NCBI RefSeq assembly: GCF_001544275.1
Contig: NZ_BCQE01000030.1
Location: forward strand, 1 to 47,633
Source of the DNA: Enterococcus gallinarum NBRC 100675
Lineage (GTDB): Bacteria; Bacillota; Bacilli; Lactobacillales; Enterococcaceae
Reading direction: 5' to 3'
Length of the DNA stretch: 47,633 bases
Part shown: in pieces, positions 15,282-24,499 of the stretch
Layout of the letters: every line of letters starts with the position of its first letter
Numbering within the stretch: the first letter of the stretch is position 1
Notes under the pieces: model-generated
What the model was told of the DNA's origin: nothing
Databases searched by the model: none
What the model saw: the letters and a program-made list of their open reading frames with translations, nothing else
Translations under genes and position numbers: made by a program

Positions 15282-16316
15282 ATGAATGGATTCCTATTAA
15301 ATGATAGTAGAATTTTCTCGAAAAAAGGCTTATTTTTAAACCACCACTTCAATAATTATATAGTTAGAGAAGATAAGCAACATGTACAAGCTTATGAAGT
15401 TGGGTTTGACAATAGATCATCAAATTTAAAAAAAGTTTTTGGAGAGTTCTTTGAAAGAGAAGTGTTGATAAATACCAACGATTCATTCGAAAACCATACA
15501 CATGTAAATTATTTGAGTAAAAACATGCCTAAAATGATGCCTAAAGGCTTATTTTTATCTAGAGATCGATTTGTTGATTCAAATGGGATGGCATCTCATA
15601 CAGATTCAAACTCTGTAATAAGAACAGCATTTTTCGAGTTCTTTGAAAGGCAATCATTCATAGTAAATTATTTGACTAAAACTTCAGCTCCAAAAATATC
15701 TATCAGTAATTTTACAGAAATAAAGTCAGTAGACAACTATTTAAAAAATTATGTAGATAACACAAACTACTTCAATGTATCTATCTCAGATAAGATTTAT
15801 GTGATTTTATGTATTGGATATAGTGAAAATTCTAAGTGTATAGGTTTAGGTACTTCAAATGTATTAGAAGAAGCTATAAAAAAAAGTCAGATTGAAGCTT
15901 TGCAGTATTTTGCAACGGATTTTAGTAAGACTGCTAAATCCAATACTTTAAAAGATTTTGATGATAGTAAAAAAGATTTATATCATTCACGTTTTGATCA
16001 ATTATCGACCAATGAATTTTGTAGAAACTATTCATATTTACTAAAAAATATGGAAGATTGTCAATTTGAAAGTAAACTTAAATTTAATTTTAAATTATGG
16101 CAAAAAGAATGTAGAGAAAAATTAAAAATGGATCCAGTTATAAGTTTGTTTCACTCGTATCAGCCCATTCCTCATTTGAAGGTGGTAAAAGTGGTTGATG
16201 AGAATTGGTTTCCACACATGAATCCTATTTTATATAATGAGAGTGTGTATGCTTTTGTTCAGTCAATTTGTGGAAAAGAACTAGATAAAAGCATAGAGTA
16301 TATTCCTTTTCCATAA
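15282..16316 (+). CDS. YcaO-domain protein B (McbD/SagD-like cyclodehydratase)
   Basis: The ATG at 15282 has GGGAAG upstream; the 15252 reading is longer but lacks a ribosome site. The 344-aa protein carries two E-x-x-ER elements, LKKVFGEFFEREVL (about 49-62) and SVIRTAFFEFFERQSF (about 111-126), and the GLGTSNVLEEAIKKSQIEALQ segment (about 184-204). It ends EYIPFP, a Pro-rich C-terminus like that needed for catalysis in azoline-forming YcaO enzymes. It would use ATP to phosphorylate the amide backbone and cyclise Cys (or Ser) to azoline. It overlaps nothing and is 14 bp after YcaO A. Confidence 0.85.
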   Translation: MNGFLLNDSRIFSKKGLFLNHHFNNYIVREDKQHVQAYEVGFDNRSSNLKKVFGEFFEREVLINTNDSFENHTHVNYLSKNMPKMMPKGLFLSRDRFVDSNGMASHTDSNSVIRTAFFEFFERQSFIVNYLTKTSAPKISISNFTEIKSVDNYLKNYVDNTNYFNVSISDKIYVILCIGYSENSKCIGLGTSNVLEEAIKKSQIEALQYFATDFSKTAKSNTLKDFDDSKKDLYHSRFDQLSTNEFCRNYSYLLKNMEDCQFESKLKFNFKLWQKECREKLKMDPVISLFHSYQPIPHLKVVKVVDENWFPHMNPILYNESVYAFVQSICGKELDKSIEYIPFP

Positions 16317-16336
16317 ATTCATCGAAGGAGAATATT

Positions 16337-17017
16337 ATGTCAAATGTCATTACTATCTGCAAACTAAATATATCATTACTATTAAAAGACAAACTATCTT
16401 TTTTTTGGTCACTAGGGTTGCCTAGTATAATGCTATTTTTTAACAGTAGGAATATAACAACCGTTTATGATTTAACTTACTGGTGGATATATATTGTATT
16501 CAATGCTTTTGTTTACGGTGTAGGATTGTTTGCTTTAAATGAGAAAGATACTGGTGCACTATCCATAATATTTTCTATAAAGTGGATACCTGTAAAATTC
16601 TTTTTTGGACTACTACTTACCCAAATAATTTATTCTATTATTTGCTTAACTATGTTTAACCTCATACCTGCCTTATTTTTCAATTTAAATTATATTCATC
16701 TAACAGTGTTATCATTGATAACAATTATAGTAGTTTTACCTGTAGCGTTCATCGGATATAATATAACCTACTTAAGAAATCTTTACTCGTCGACCGTTTC
16801 ATCCATATGTAATATGGTAATATTTTTATTTTTCGTATTGATAGGAATAGATACACCAGTAAATTACATTAATCCCTTTATTATTATTGGAGATGTTATG
16901 AATGATTTAATATCAGGTGATTTTCCACTGTTTTACTTCCTGATTTGTATAATACTGATTATAGTAAGTATACCTAGTATTATTTTCTTTAAACCGTTAT
17001 CTAGAGAAAGTAGATGA
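16337..17017 (+). CDS. ABC-2-type permease, McbE-like exporter subunit
   Basis: The 226-aa protein has six hydrophobic segments (around 25-42, 50-70, 92-120, 125-148, 170-190, 198-218) and an N-terminal cytoplasmic helix with the LLLKDKLSFFWSLGLP motif that is common at the start of ABC-2 permeases. GAAGGAGA precedes the ATG. The next gene is the ATPase, 4 bp later. It most likely exports the mature TOMM and may give self-protection, as McbE/McbF do for microcin B17. Confidence 0.85.
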   Translation: MSNVITICKLNISLLLKDKLSFFWSLGLPSIMLFFNSRNITTVYDLTYWWIYIVFNAFVYGVGLFALNEKDTGALSIIFSIKWIPVKFFFGLLLTQIIYSIICLTMFNLIPALFFNLNYIHLTVLSLITIIVVLPVAFIGYNITYLRNLYSSTVSSICNMVIFLFFVLIGIDTPVNYINPFIIIGDVMNDLISGDFPLFYFLICIILIIVSIPSIIFFKPLSRESR

Positions 17018-17021
17018 TTTT

Positions 17022-17615
17022 GTGATTGTTATAGAAAATTTATTCATAAAAGAGATTGAAAAGGAAATAAATTGTAAGTTTGAAGAAGGAATTACTTATT
17101 TGAAAGGGAAAAATGGCAGTGGAAAAACGCTATTATTAGATTATATTAGTGGTCTAAGAAATCCACTTCCGAAAAATAGTAAAATAATTAATAATAATAG
17201 TTGTATTTATATGCGCCAGAACTTTACTTTTTATAGTCGATTAACTGTAGATGAGTTTATTCACTTTGTTGAGGGGTTGACCAATGAATCAAAAAAAAAT
17301 TTCCTGAATTTATTAGATACATACTTTCCTGATATAAATTTTGAAAAGTATAAGAAAAAGAAATTAGGTTTATTGTCAGGTGGGGAACGAAGGCTAGTAT
17401 ACATCCTTTCAATTCTCAGTATAGAAAGGAAATGGTATATTCTAGACGAGCCTTTTAGCAATCTTGATCAAGAAACAAGAGACATACTAATGATTATAAT
17501 AAAAACAATGAGTAGAGAAAAGAAAGCAAATTTTATATTGACAGCCCATGAGAACCTTTCCCTTGATAATTTACATGTTTTAGATTTCAATTCTATTATC
17601 AATGAAAGTAAATAG
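17022..17615 (+). CDS. ABC transporter ATPase, McbF-like
   Basis: The start is GTG, 4 bp after the permease stop. The 197-aa domain has Walker A GKNGSGKT (29-36), Q-loop Gln66 (YMRQNF), signature LSGGE (118-122), Walker B WYILDEP (138-144) with D-loop SNLD and the H-loop His176 (LTAHE). It is a short ABC ATPase with no extra domains. It energises the permease to export the modified peptide. It is the last gene of the TOMM operon. Confidence 0.9.
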   Translation: MIVIENLFIKEIEKEINCKFEEGITYLKGKNGSGKTLLLDYISGLRNPLPKNSKIINNNSCIYMRQNFTFYSRLTVDEFIHFVEGLTNESKKNFLNLLDTYFPDINFEKYKKKKLGLLSGGERRLVYILSILSIERKWYILDEPFSNLDQETRDILMIIIKTMSREKKANFILTAHENLSLDNLHVLDFNSIINESK

Positions 17616-17673
17616 GATTGATAAAAATCATAACTTTAAAAATAATTTCAGGAGTTTAATATAAAAAACAGAG

Positions 17674-17770
17674 GGTCAGAAACTTAAAAGTTTTTGACCA
17701 CAATATTTTTTCTTGATATACTTGGTTTTGACAGGTGTCAGAAACTTATGTCCAGAAAGTGTGAGGTAAA
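17674..17770 (+). promoter_or_regulatory. Probable res site upstream of second resolvase
   Basis: GGTCAGAAACTT-AA-AAGTTTTTGACC is a near-perfect dyad (17674-17699) and a second copy of the element GTCAGAAACTT follows at about 17737, with the start of the resolvase at 17772. Repeated dyads ahead of a serine resolvase are typical res subsites. Confidence 0.6.
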
Positions 17771-17771
17771 A

Positions 17772-18497
17772 ATGGCAATTTATGGGTATTCACGAGTCAG
17801 TACCAGCAATCAAGATTACAAAACGCAAATTTTGAAATTAGAAAATGCTGGTGCTGAAAAAATCTTTAGTGAAAAATATACTGGTACAAAAAAAGAAGGT
17901 AGAAAAGAATTAGAAGAACTACTTTCAATAGTAGAAGAAGATGATCTCGTCTTAATAACAAAGATCGATCGCTTAGCAAGAAGTATCGTTGATTTAGATT
18001 CGATTATTTCTACTTTAAACGAAGCAGGCGTGACAGTTACTTTTTTAGACAATGCCTTGACGTTTGAACCAAATAAAAAAGATTCTATGCAAACATTGAT
18101 GATGAACATGCTTGGAAGCTTTGCACAGTTTGAAAGAGATTTGATCGTGACCAGGACACAAGAGGGAAAACAATGGCATAAAGCCAATAAGAAGAACTAT
18201 AAAGAAGGACGTCCCAAACGTATACTGAATGATCATTACAAACTTGCACTAACATTGATGGAAACCCATAGTATGAGGGAAGTAGAAAAGATGATGAAAA
18301 TCTCTTTATCAACTTTAAAACGGATCAAAAAGCAAGCCGCTGAAGAGCAGATGACTTTAAAGGATGCTAAAGGCCATGAATCAATACAAGAAACCGCTCA
18401 TTTGTTAAATAAGACTGCAAACAGTAAGCACCTTGAACAGGCGAAACAACAAATCAAGAATCAAAAAACGATTACGACAAGGCTTGAAGATTTGTAA
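17772..18497 (+). CDS. Serine resolvase, plasmid multimer-resolution type
   Basis: The start is MAIYGYSRVSTSNQDYKTQ with GAGG 5 nt upstream; a longer frame starting at 17694 runs through the res-like repeats and is rejected. Catalytic Ser is in SRVST; ITKIDRLARSIVDL and MLGSFAQFERDLIVTRTQEG are the other resolvase motifs. A C-terminal HTH (MREVEKMMKISLSTLKRIKK) and an extra Gln/Lys-rich tail of about 45 residues follow, giving 241 aa. It is unlike the 9197-9781 resolvase and so has a separate origin. Confidence 0.9.
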   Translation: MAIYGYSRVSTSNQDYKTQILKLENAGAEKIFSEKYTGTKKEGRKELEELLSIVEEDDLVLITKIDRLARSIVDLDSIISTLNEAGVTVTFLDNALTFEPNKKDSMQTLMMNMLGSFAQFERDLIVTRTQEGKQWHKANKKNYKEGRPKRILNDHYKLALTLMETHSMREVEKMMKISLSTLKRIKKQAAEEQMTLKDAKGHESIQETAHLLNKTANSKHLEQAKQQIKNQKTITTRLEDL

Positions 18498-18588
18498 GAA
18501 ATGGCAAATACATTCTCTCTTTTTGTCTACGTACGTTAAAGCGTACACTATAATATGCTTAAGATATTTAAAAAAAGGGGGATAACTT

Positions 18589-18840
18589 ATGGAAGTAATT
18601 ACACCGACGAATGCGAGAAAAAATCTTTATGGAATCATTAAACACGTTGTGTCTGACAGTCAACCTGTAGAAATTGCAAGTACAAAAGAGGAAGAAAGTG
18701 TAATAATGATTAGTAAGAGCGATTGGAACTCTCTACTAGAAACGATCTACTTACAAAATGCGGGCGTACTGGATCAAGTAAAACACTTTGAGAATGAAGA
18801 AAGTGAAGACCTAGGTGAAATTGATTGGGATACAATGTAA
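18589..18840 (+). CDS. Phd/YefM-family antitoxin
   Basis: The first 60 residues (PTNARKNLYGIIKHV, then EESVIMISKSDWNSLLETIYL) are the YefM/Phd DNA-binding and dimerisation domain. The acidic C-terminal tail (ENEESEDLGEIDWDTM) is the disordered toxin-binding part. At 83 aa it is full length. AAAGGGGG precedes the ATG. It overlaps the start of a YoeB-like toxin that is broken, so the antitoxin may be a solitary remnant or may counter a homologous toxin elsewhere. Confidence 0.85.
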   Translation: MEVITPTNARKNLYGIIKHVVSDSQPVEIASTKEEESVIMISKSDWNSLLETIYLQNAGVLDQVKHFENEESEDLGEIDWDTM

Positions 18841-19031
18841 AGATTAAAAAGAATGCTCGCAAAGATTCTCCTAAATTGAAGAGTATCAATCTAACTAGTA
18901 AGTTTGATGAACTAATAAAAATTATAAAGGAAAACCCTTTTCAGACACCGCTACCATACCAAAGCTTCAATGATTTCAACATCTTTCATATTACACAATT
19001 TTCTTACTACCTGACCAATAATTACTCTTAA
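18825..19031 (+). pseudogene. Truncated YoeB-type toxin
   Basis: From a TTG that overlaps the antitoxin end by 16 bp, the reading VKIKKNARKDSPKLKSINLTSKFDELIKIIKENPFQTPLPYQS matches the N-terminal half of YoeB/RelE mRNA interferases. After about residue 47 the sequence departs and stops at 68 aa. The C-terminal catalytic residues (R-R-x-N, the final H-Y) are missing, so no toxin activity is expected. Confidence 0.75.
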
Positions 19032-19183
19032 CTTTTCATCGATATTTCGGGGTGATAACTACGTGATACTTACAATTCCATCTCGTATGTGCTTAACTTT
19101 TATCGCTAAAGATATTTCGTCCACGAGTAAAAACGCGCGTTTTTTGTTTCGTACGCTACGCGAACGAATTTGACTAAAGTCAT

Positions 19184-19220
19184 AAAAAAAGCTGAGCTAG
19201 AATGAGATTCATCCTAACTC
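19184..19220 (-). terminator. Terminator of the sulfatase end of the glycan operon
   Basis: On the minus strand GAGTTAGGATG pairs with CATTCTAGCTC, followed by AGCTTTTTTT. It is the first terminator after the sulfatase stop at 19321, separated by about 100 bp that hold no gene. Between the toxin remnant and this point (19032-19183) no further gene is visible. Confidence 0.7.
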
Positions 19221-19320
19221 AACTTTGATTTTGCACAAATCGTCAGTTCCTACTGACAAAAAGCCAGTTTTGTTTATATCTGAATATGTTTTGATTCTTT
19301 ATGGAATCTTCAGTTTTAAT

Positions 19321-20778
19321 TTATTCCTTAATTTTTAAAGTTGAAACAATGTTTTCCACACCTACTTGAATTAACTGTCCATCTTTGACAAACCTCTCTT
19401 CTCTATCTTTTAAATATCCTACTAATTTATGTTTCATTTCATAAATGATAGATTCGTATTTTTTATCATAATATAAATTTTTCATTTCATTTGGATCATC
19501 TATCATATCAAACAATTGATACGTATTTTTTACGGGAAACCATATAAATTTCCATTTCTCCGTTAATATATATTGACTAGAATCCATCCCTAAACTATGT
19601 TCTCCATGAATTTCTCGTCGCCATCCTTCATGGTTTCCAAAAAGCAACTGTTTAACACTTTTTCCATCCGTATCCACACACTGTCCCAATGCTAAATCAA
19701 TTAGTGAAGGAAATACGTCCTGTATTTTTACAAGTTCTTTAATGATATGATTTTTTGCCGCAATCATATTTCCTGGATCATAAATAAACGATGGAACACG
19801 GATACTTCCTTGATAAGGATACCCCTTTCTAAATAAAAAATGTTCTCCTAGTTGATCTCCATGATCTGAAATAAACCAAATGATTGTATCTTTATCATGC
19901 CTAAATTCTTTCAAAGCCATTAAAAAGCGATTAATTTGATGGTCTATATGAGAAATAAGTCCATAATATCCAGCAATCATTCTTCTTTGATCATCTTTTT
20001 TTAATTTTCCTCTTAAGGCACAAATATCTGGAACAATATTTTCTAATTTCTCCCAATTACCAATATGCAAATCTAGAGTGTCTGGTAATCTATCCATATA
20101 CATATCAAAATAATATTTTGGTGGATTCAAAGGAGCATGAGGTTTCTCAAATGATAATTTTAAGAAAAATGGTACTGTAGGATCTTTCCGCCTTAAAAAG
20201 TTTATTCCTTCTGAAACCACCCAATTTGTTGGATGAAATTTTTCAGGATACATCCATGGTCGTGCTTCCCACGAATTACAATTTAACCCATCATCAATCA
20301 AATCTGCATCTGAGCCCAATGATTCTTTTAGAAACATTAAGTAATCACTAGAATATTCAAACTGCTCTCCATAAGATTTGTCATATTTTCGATCAACATG
20401 AAGATACCCGTCATGCAATAGTACATGATCAAATCCCAACCGTTTTCTTGAAGGATACACATGCATTTTCCCAATGCACTCAGTTTGATATCCCTGTTCT
20501 TTAAAAACTTCTGGAAGAGTATTTTTAAAATTCCATGGAACCTCATCTTCATAACCCACTCTTCCCGAAGTTTCTTGATCTAATCCTGTTAATAACGCTG
20601 CTCTTGCTGGAACACAACTTGGAACAGGCGAATAACAATTCTCAAAATTATATCCTTGACTAGCCATCATATCTAATGTAGGCGTACTAATGATTTTATC
20701 TTGGCTATTCAAAGATAACGCATCTGCTCTCATCTGATCTACTACAATTAAAACAACATTGGGTTGATTCTTTTTCAT
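19321..20778 (-). CDS. Cys-type arylsulfatase family enzyme
   Basis: The start MKKNQPNVVLIVVDQMRADAL has TTGGAG upstream. The residues D and Q of VDQMRAD bind calcium. Cys55 in SCVPARAALLTG is the residue converted to formylglycine (C-x-P-x-R core; here Ala replaces the more usual Ser). DHGDQLGEHFLFRKG is the second metal/active-site motif, and EKPHAP a further active-site motif. The 485 aa lack a signal peptide, so it acts in the cytosol after import, removing sulfate from a PTS-delivered sugar. Two maturation enzymes for it are encoded at 28095 and 29994. Confidence 0.92.
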   Translation of the reverse strand: MKKNQPNVVLIVVDQMRADALSLNSQDKIISTPTLDMMASQGYNFENCYSPVPSCVPARAALLTGLDQETSGRVGYEDEVPWNFKNTLPEVFKEQGYQTECIGKMHVYPSRKRLGFDHVLLHDGYLHVDRKYDKSYGEQFEYSSDYLMFLKESLGSDADLIDDGLNCNSWEARPWMYPEKFHPTNWVVSEGINFLRRKDPTVPFFLKLSFEKPHAPLNPPKYYFDMYMDRLPDTLDLHIGNWEKLENIVPDICALRGKLKKDDQRRMIAGYYGLISHIDHQINRFLMALKEFRHDKDTIIWFISDHGDQLGEHFLFRKGYPYQGSIRVPSFIYDPGNMIAAKNHIIKELVKIQDVFPSLIDLALGQCVDTDGKSVKQLLFGNHEGWRREIHGEHSLGMDSSQYILTEKWKFIWFPVKNTYQLFDMIDDPNEMKNLYYDKKYESIIYEMKHKLVGYLKDREERFVKDGQLIQVGVENIVSTLKIKE

Positions 20779-21059
20779 ATTAAAAACTCCAATCATTCAA
20801 AATATCCAAATAATCTCTCTTGATTTAAGAAATTGATATTTCCTTTTGAAAGAATATATTTTTTGTGATAACAAGAAATATAAATGGATTACCAAACTTT
20901 ATAGCGTATGATTGATTAGTCACGAATACTTTATACTAAAATAAACCTTGATATCAAAATATCTTTAATTTTTTTCTATATAACTTATTATTCATTAAAT
21001 CTCTAATACTATATCTTCTTTCCACTCATTTAAAAATATAATATTTAGAAAATTAAACA

Positions 21060-21093
21060 GGGGACATGCCATAAATTAGTTGATCACGCCCCC
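21060..21093 (-). terminator. GC-rich hairpin between PTS IID and sulfatase genes
   Basis: On the minus strand GGGGGCGTG pairs with CATGTCCCC (two G-T wobbles), only 8 bp after the IID stop. The tail TGTTTAATTTT is weakly T-rich. It may reduce read-through into the sulfatase gene, which starts about 280 bp further on after an AT-rich stretch with no gene. Confidence 0.5.
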
Positions 21094-21100
21094 ATATCTA

Positions 21101-21919
21101 TTACAAAACTGCTAAAATATTTAATGAATACATTAGTATTGATAAAACTAAAAATATCCAAATAACTTTGGTTGAATTGAGAGATTTTTTGCTTAATAAC
21201 CAATATGCCAATAAAACTAAAACAACAGGTACTATAGCTGGCATAATGGAATCTAACATTTCTGTTTGGAAAGATAGTTTCTTATCACCAATAACTAACT
21301 TGAATGGAACACCAACCTTTACAACACTAGGAACCAAGCCTCCTACTACTACTACGCCAAGTAAAGTTGCTGATTCAGTTAAATCTTTCAACAATCCACC
21401 TACATTGGATACCAGTTTTTTACCTTCTCGGAAAGCAATTGGTAACTCAAAATATCTCAAAAATAGTATAATGAGAGATACTAATAACCAAAGTAGTACA
21501 CCTAATGGATTTCCTTCTAATCCCATATAAGCTGCTAGAGATCCAAAAATTGTTGGAATCACTGCCCCAAATAAAGAATCGCCTACAGCTGCAAAAGGTC
21601 CCATCATACTCGTTTTAATTGCTGCTACAGCATCTTTCGATTTACTTCCATCTTCTGCTTGCAATGCTAAATCAATTCCAATAATAAATGCACTTAAAAA
21701 AGGACTGGTATTATAGAATTGCATTTCTGATTGCAACACACTTTTTAATTCTTTTTCATCTTTATATAACTTTTTCAAAGCTGGATATACAGCTCGAACA
21801 TATGCCACATTCATCATTCGTTCGTAGTTCCAACCTAGTTGAGCTCCAAACATATATCTTAAACTAACTTTTCTCAGATCTTTGGTACTTAATTTACTAA
21901 CATTAGATTTCATCATCAT
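21101..21919 (-). CDS. PTS mannose-family transporter subunit IID
   Basis: Of 272 aa, residues 12-60 (LSTKDLRKVSLRYMFGAQLGWNYERMMNVAYVRAV) are the conserved IID start; a hydrophobic region with GPFAAVGDSLFGAVIPTI follows and the C-terminus has membrane segments. Together with IIC it forms the membrane pore for the imported sugar. The start overlaps the IIC stop by 17 bp. The subfamily (N-acetylgalactosamine/chondroitin disaccharide-like) is suggested by the sulfatase and galactosidase neighbours only. Confidence 0.9.
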   Translation of the reverse strand: MMMKSNVSKLSTKDLRKVSLRYMFGAQLGWNYERMMNVAYVRAVYPALKKLYKDEKELKSVLQSEMQFYNTSPFLSAFIIGIDLALQAEDGSKSKDAVAAIKTSMMGPFAAVGDSLFGAVIPTIFGSLAAYMGLEGNPLGVLLWLLVSLIILFLRYFELPIAFREGKKLVSNVGGLLKDLTESATLLGVVVVGGLVPSVVKVGVPFKLVIGDKKLSFQTEMLDSIMPAIVPVVLVLLAYWLLSKKSLNSTKVIWIFLVLSILMYSLNILAVL

Positions 21920-22715
21920 TAACCTCTCCGTTAACTACTTCTATATGATTGATAGTATCTAGTTTTGATTCTAATAAACGTTGATCTTGTAATTTTTTAT
22001 AGTGAATAATAGCAGCTGCCAATCCTGCAAAAGAAATACCCATCATTGGAATATTTAAATAAGCGGCTAAAATATACCCAATAATTAAAAAACCAAAAAA
22101 GTTCCTAATTGGCAAATAATGTAGTAAAATGGCAATCCCAACAACTGGTAATATAGCTCCTGCCAATTTTAATCCTCCCATTAACCAATCCGGTGCATAA
22201 TTTAATACTGTATTTACTACTTCATTACCAAAAATTAAACATAAGCCTACTGGTATTGCACGAGATAATGCAATAGGAACTAAACTTAACCATGCTTCTA
22301 AACTAATCTTATGAAAATTTTCTTCTTCTATATGTTTATCCACACGATGTAAAAAGTAAACCCCACAAAAACGAGCTAAAATATCTAATTGAACTAACAG
22401 TAAGCCTACAGGAACAGAAATACCTATTGCAAATTCAATTCCTTTTCCACTAACAACACCTAATGCTGTACCAATGATTGCCCCTGTACCAAAATCAGGA
22501 ATTGATGAGCCTCCAAATGTTCCTACACCTAAGACCATAAGTTGTAATGTTGCTCCCACTAATAAGCCTGTATTAATATCTCCCATTATAATTCCTGCTA
22601 GAAAACCAGAAATTGCTGGTTTACTTAATTGTAATCCTGACAGATAAGGATCTATCCCTCCTAGTATAGCTAAACATATTAAAGAAAATATCTGAAAAAA
22701 AGAAATATCATTCAT
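21903..22715 (-). CDS. PTS mannose-family transporter subunit IIC
   Basis: The start is MNDISFFQIFSL with GGAGTTAG upstream. It is a polytopic membrane protein of about 270 aa with the family segments GGIDPYLSGLQLSKPAISGFLAGIIMGDINTGLLVGATLQLMVLGVGTFGG and PDFGTGAIIGTALG. It would translocate the sugar with IID. It sits between the beta-helix gene and IID in the same operon. Confidence 0.92.
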   Translation of the reverse strand: MNDISFFQIFSLICLAILGGIDPYLSGLQLSKPAISGFLAGIIMGDINTGLLVGATLQLMVLGVGTFGGSSIPDFGTGAIIGTALGVVSGKGIEFAIGISVPVGLLLVQLDILARFCGVYFLHRVDKHIEEENFHKISLEAWLSLVPIALSRAIPVGLCLIFGNEVVNTVLNYAPDWLMGGLKLAGAILPVVGIAILLHYLPIRNFFGFLIIGYILAAYLNIPMMGISFAGLAAAIIHYKKLQDQRLLESKLDTINHIEVVNGEVNDDEI

Positions 22716-22736
22716 GATCAAACTAACTCCTTTATA

Positions 22737-24485
22737 TTACTTTGAACTTTTCACTGCCCCAATATCTAGTATGTCATCTAACTTAATACCAAAAAAATCA
22801 GTTCCTAAATTATAGCCATTTTTATCGATAACCTTCTTACCACTATGAATAGCAGGAGATGACTGTTCCAATTTATATCCATCAAATACTGTATTCTGAG
22901 TGAATCGATCATATGTCAAATAGTTAAAATTAGGTTTTACGGGACCATTTCCAGGAGAAACAAATATATTTGACTCTTGGCTATTTACTAACAAAGCAGT
23001 ATTATCTGAGCTTGGCAAATTACTATAGTTAAAATATAAATTATTGCTATAGATAATGCGATTATTCGGATTCCACTCTTCATTTATTGGTTGTTTTCCA
23101 GCATTATATATAATATTATTCTCAATCAGGGCTGACCCAGTATTCATATCCTTTCGTACAAACGGTACCCCTTCATCTATATAAAAAATGTTATTATAGA
23201 TATGGGCATCAGGATTATTAGGCAAATTCAAAATACCTTTTTTATCATTCTGACTAATATTAAATCTGAATGTACTATTTACTGCTTTTTCTAAACAGAA
23301 CATAACTGTTCCACCAGAATTTCCACTACTATAATTATATTGATAAATAGTTCCATCAGCCGAATCTGCATCCCATGCTTGACCATCACCATTTCCTTGA
23401 TCTGCATTTTTTGTAGAATATGCTTCATTATATTGGAATAATGCATTTTTACATTTCCACGGCCACATAGCTGCCGCAACACGTTGCGTGACAATTGGAT
23501 AGTCTGTTGTATTCATTTGCCTTCCTGCTCCATTAGAAACATTTCTTTGAATAATTGGAGAACTACAGTACATCGTTACAATACCGTCTCCACCTGCATC
23601 TTCGATATAATTGTTTTCAATTAAAACATTTGTATTTCCATATTTTTCTATTAACTCCTGGTCTATTTCTGCAGAGTTTTGAAACAAATCAAAATAGGCA
23701 GAATATGCAACTGCAAGTCCTGTTCTGCTAACATTTTTAATTCTATTACCTTTAATGATAATATTGTCATATTTTGGAATGCCTGTTTTTTCTTCATTAT
23801 CTGGAAGTTCAGAAATGAAATATATTCCACCATTAGCCATATGCTTATTGTATATATTCCCATCTATATCATGAATATATAAATTTTCTAACACAATATT
23901 CTCAAGGGTTCCTTTATTTTTAGCAACACTTGCAACCCCGGTTCTATCCATTACTTTTAAATCATTATAAGCTAAATGGTCTGGTTGACTTTTTTCACGA
24001 TCATTTGTTATCTCTATATTTTTAATCTTTATATACTCAACATCTTTTAATAAGATAGAGCTAGACACATTACCTTTATATTTATGCCATGGATTTGGTA
24101 AAGGTTTTCCATAATCTTGATACCAGACTCCTTTTCCATTAGTATTGATGATCGGAAGGTTCCCTCTATCACCATAATTACTGATTTCAATACACGCCTC
24201 TATATTTCCTGAATTTTTTATTTGTAAATACTGATCTTCAAAAACCGATCCATTTTCTAATAAAACTTTATCCCCTGGATTTAATTTAAGTTCATTTATT
24301 TTGTTTAAACTTTTAAAAGGCTCAGATATAGATAATCCTGAATTTGTGTCACTCCCTCTTTGCGAACTAACATAGTAACAATTACCAATGGGGTTACTTT
24401 CAGCATGAGCGACTTTTGTTAACATAGACAAACTGATCAAACAGCAAGTTGCAATAAAATATATTTGGTTTTTTTTTATATTCAT
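22737..24485 (-). CDS. Secreted right-handed beta-helix protein, candidate lyase/hydrolase
   Basis: The start is MNIKKNQIYF because GGAGG lies 7 nt upstream (a Met 18 bp earlier would include it). Residues 1-28 form a signal peptide ending AHAES. The mature protein begins YYVSSQRGSDTNSGLSISEPFKSLNKINELKLNPGD, the usual opening of parallel beta-helix polysaccharide lyases and related enzymes, and then has many N-rich turns (IIIKGNRI, VLIENNYIEDAGGDGIV, ALIENNII). A lyase or glycanase acting outside the cell is likely; catalytic residues cannot be assigned. It is inserted between PTS genes, so it probably releases the oligosaccharide the PTS imports. Confidence 0.75.
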   Translation of the reverse strand: MNIKKNQIYFIATCCLISLSMLTKVAHAESNPIGNCYYVSSQRGSDTNSGLSISEPFKSLNKINELKLNPGDKVLLENGSVFEDQYLQIKNSGNIEACIEISNYGDRGNLPIINTNGKGVWYQDYGKPLPNPWHKYKGNVSSSILLKDVEYIKIKNIEITNDREKSQPDHLAYNDLKVMDRTGVASVAKNKGTLENIVLENLYIHDIDGNIYNKHMANGGIYFISELPDNEEKTGIPKYDNIIIKGNRIKNVSRTGLAVAYSAYFDLFQNSAEIDQELIEKYGNTNVLIENNYIEDAGGDGIVTMYCSSPIIQRNVSNGAGRQMNTTDYPIVTQRVAAAMWPWKCKNALFQYNEAYSTKNADQGNGDGQAWDADSADGTIYQYNYSSGNSGGTVMFCLEKAVNSTFRFNISQNDKKGILNLPNNPDAHIYNNIFYIDEGVPFVRKDMNTGSALIENNIIYNAGKQPINEEWNPNNRIIYSNNLYFNYSNLPSSDNTALLVNSQESNIFVSPGNGPVKPNFNYLTYDRFTQNTVFDGYKLEQSSPAIHSGKKVIDKNGYNLGTDFFGIKLDDILDIGAVKSSK

Positions 24486-24499
24486 AAGTTCCTCCACAT

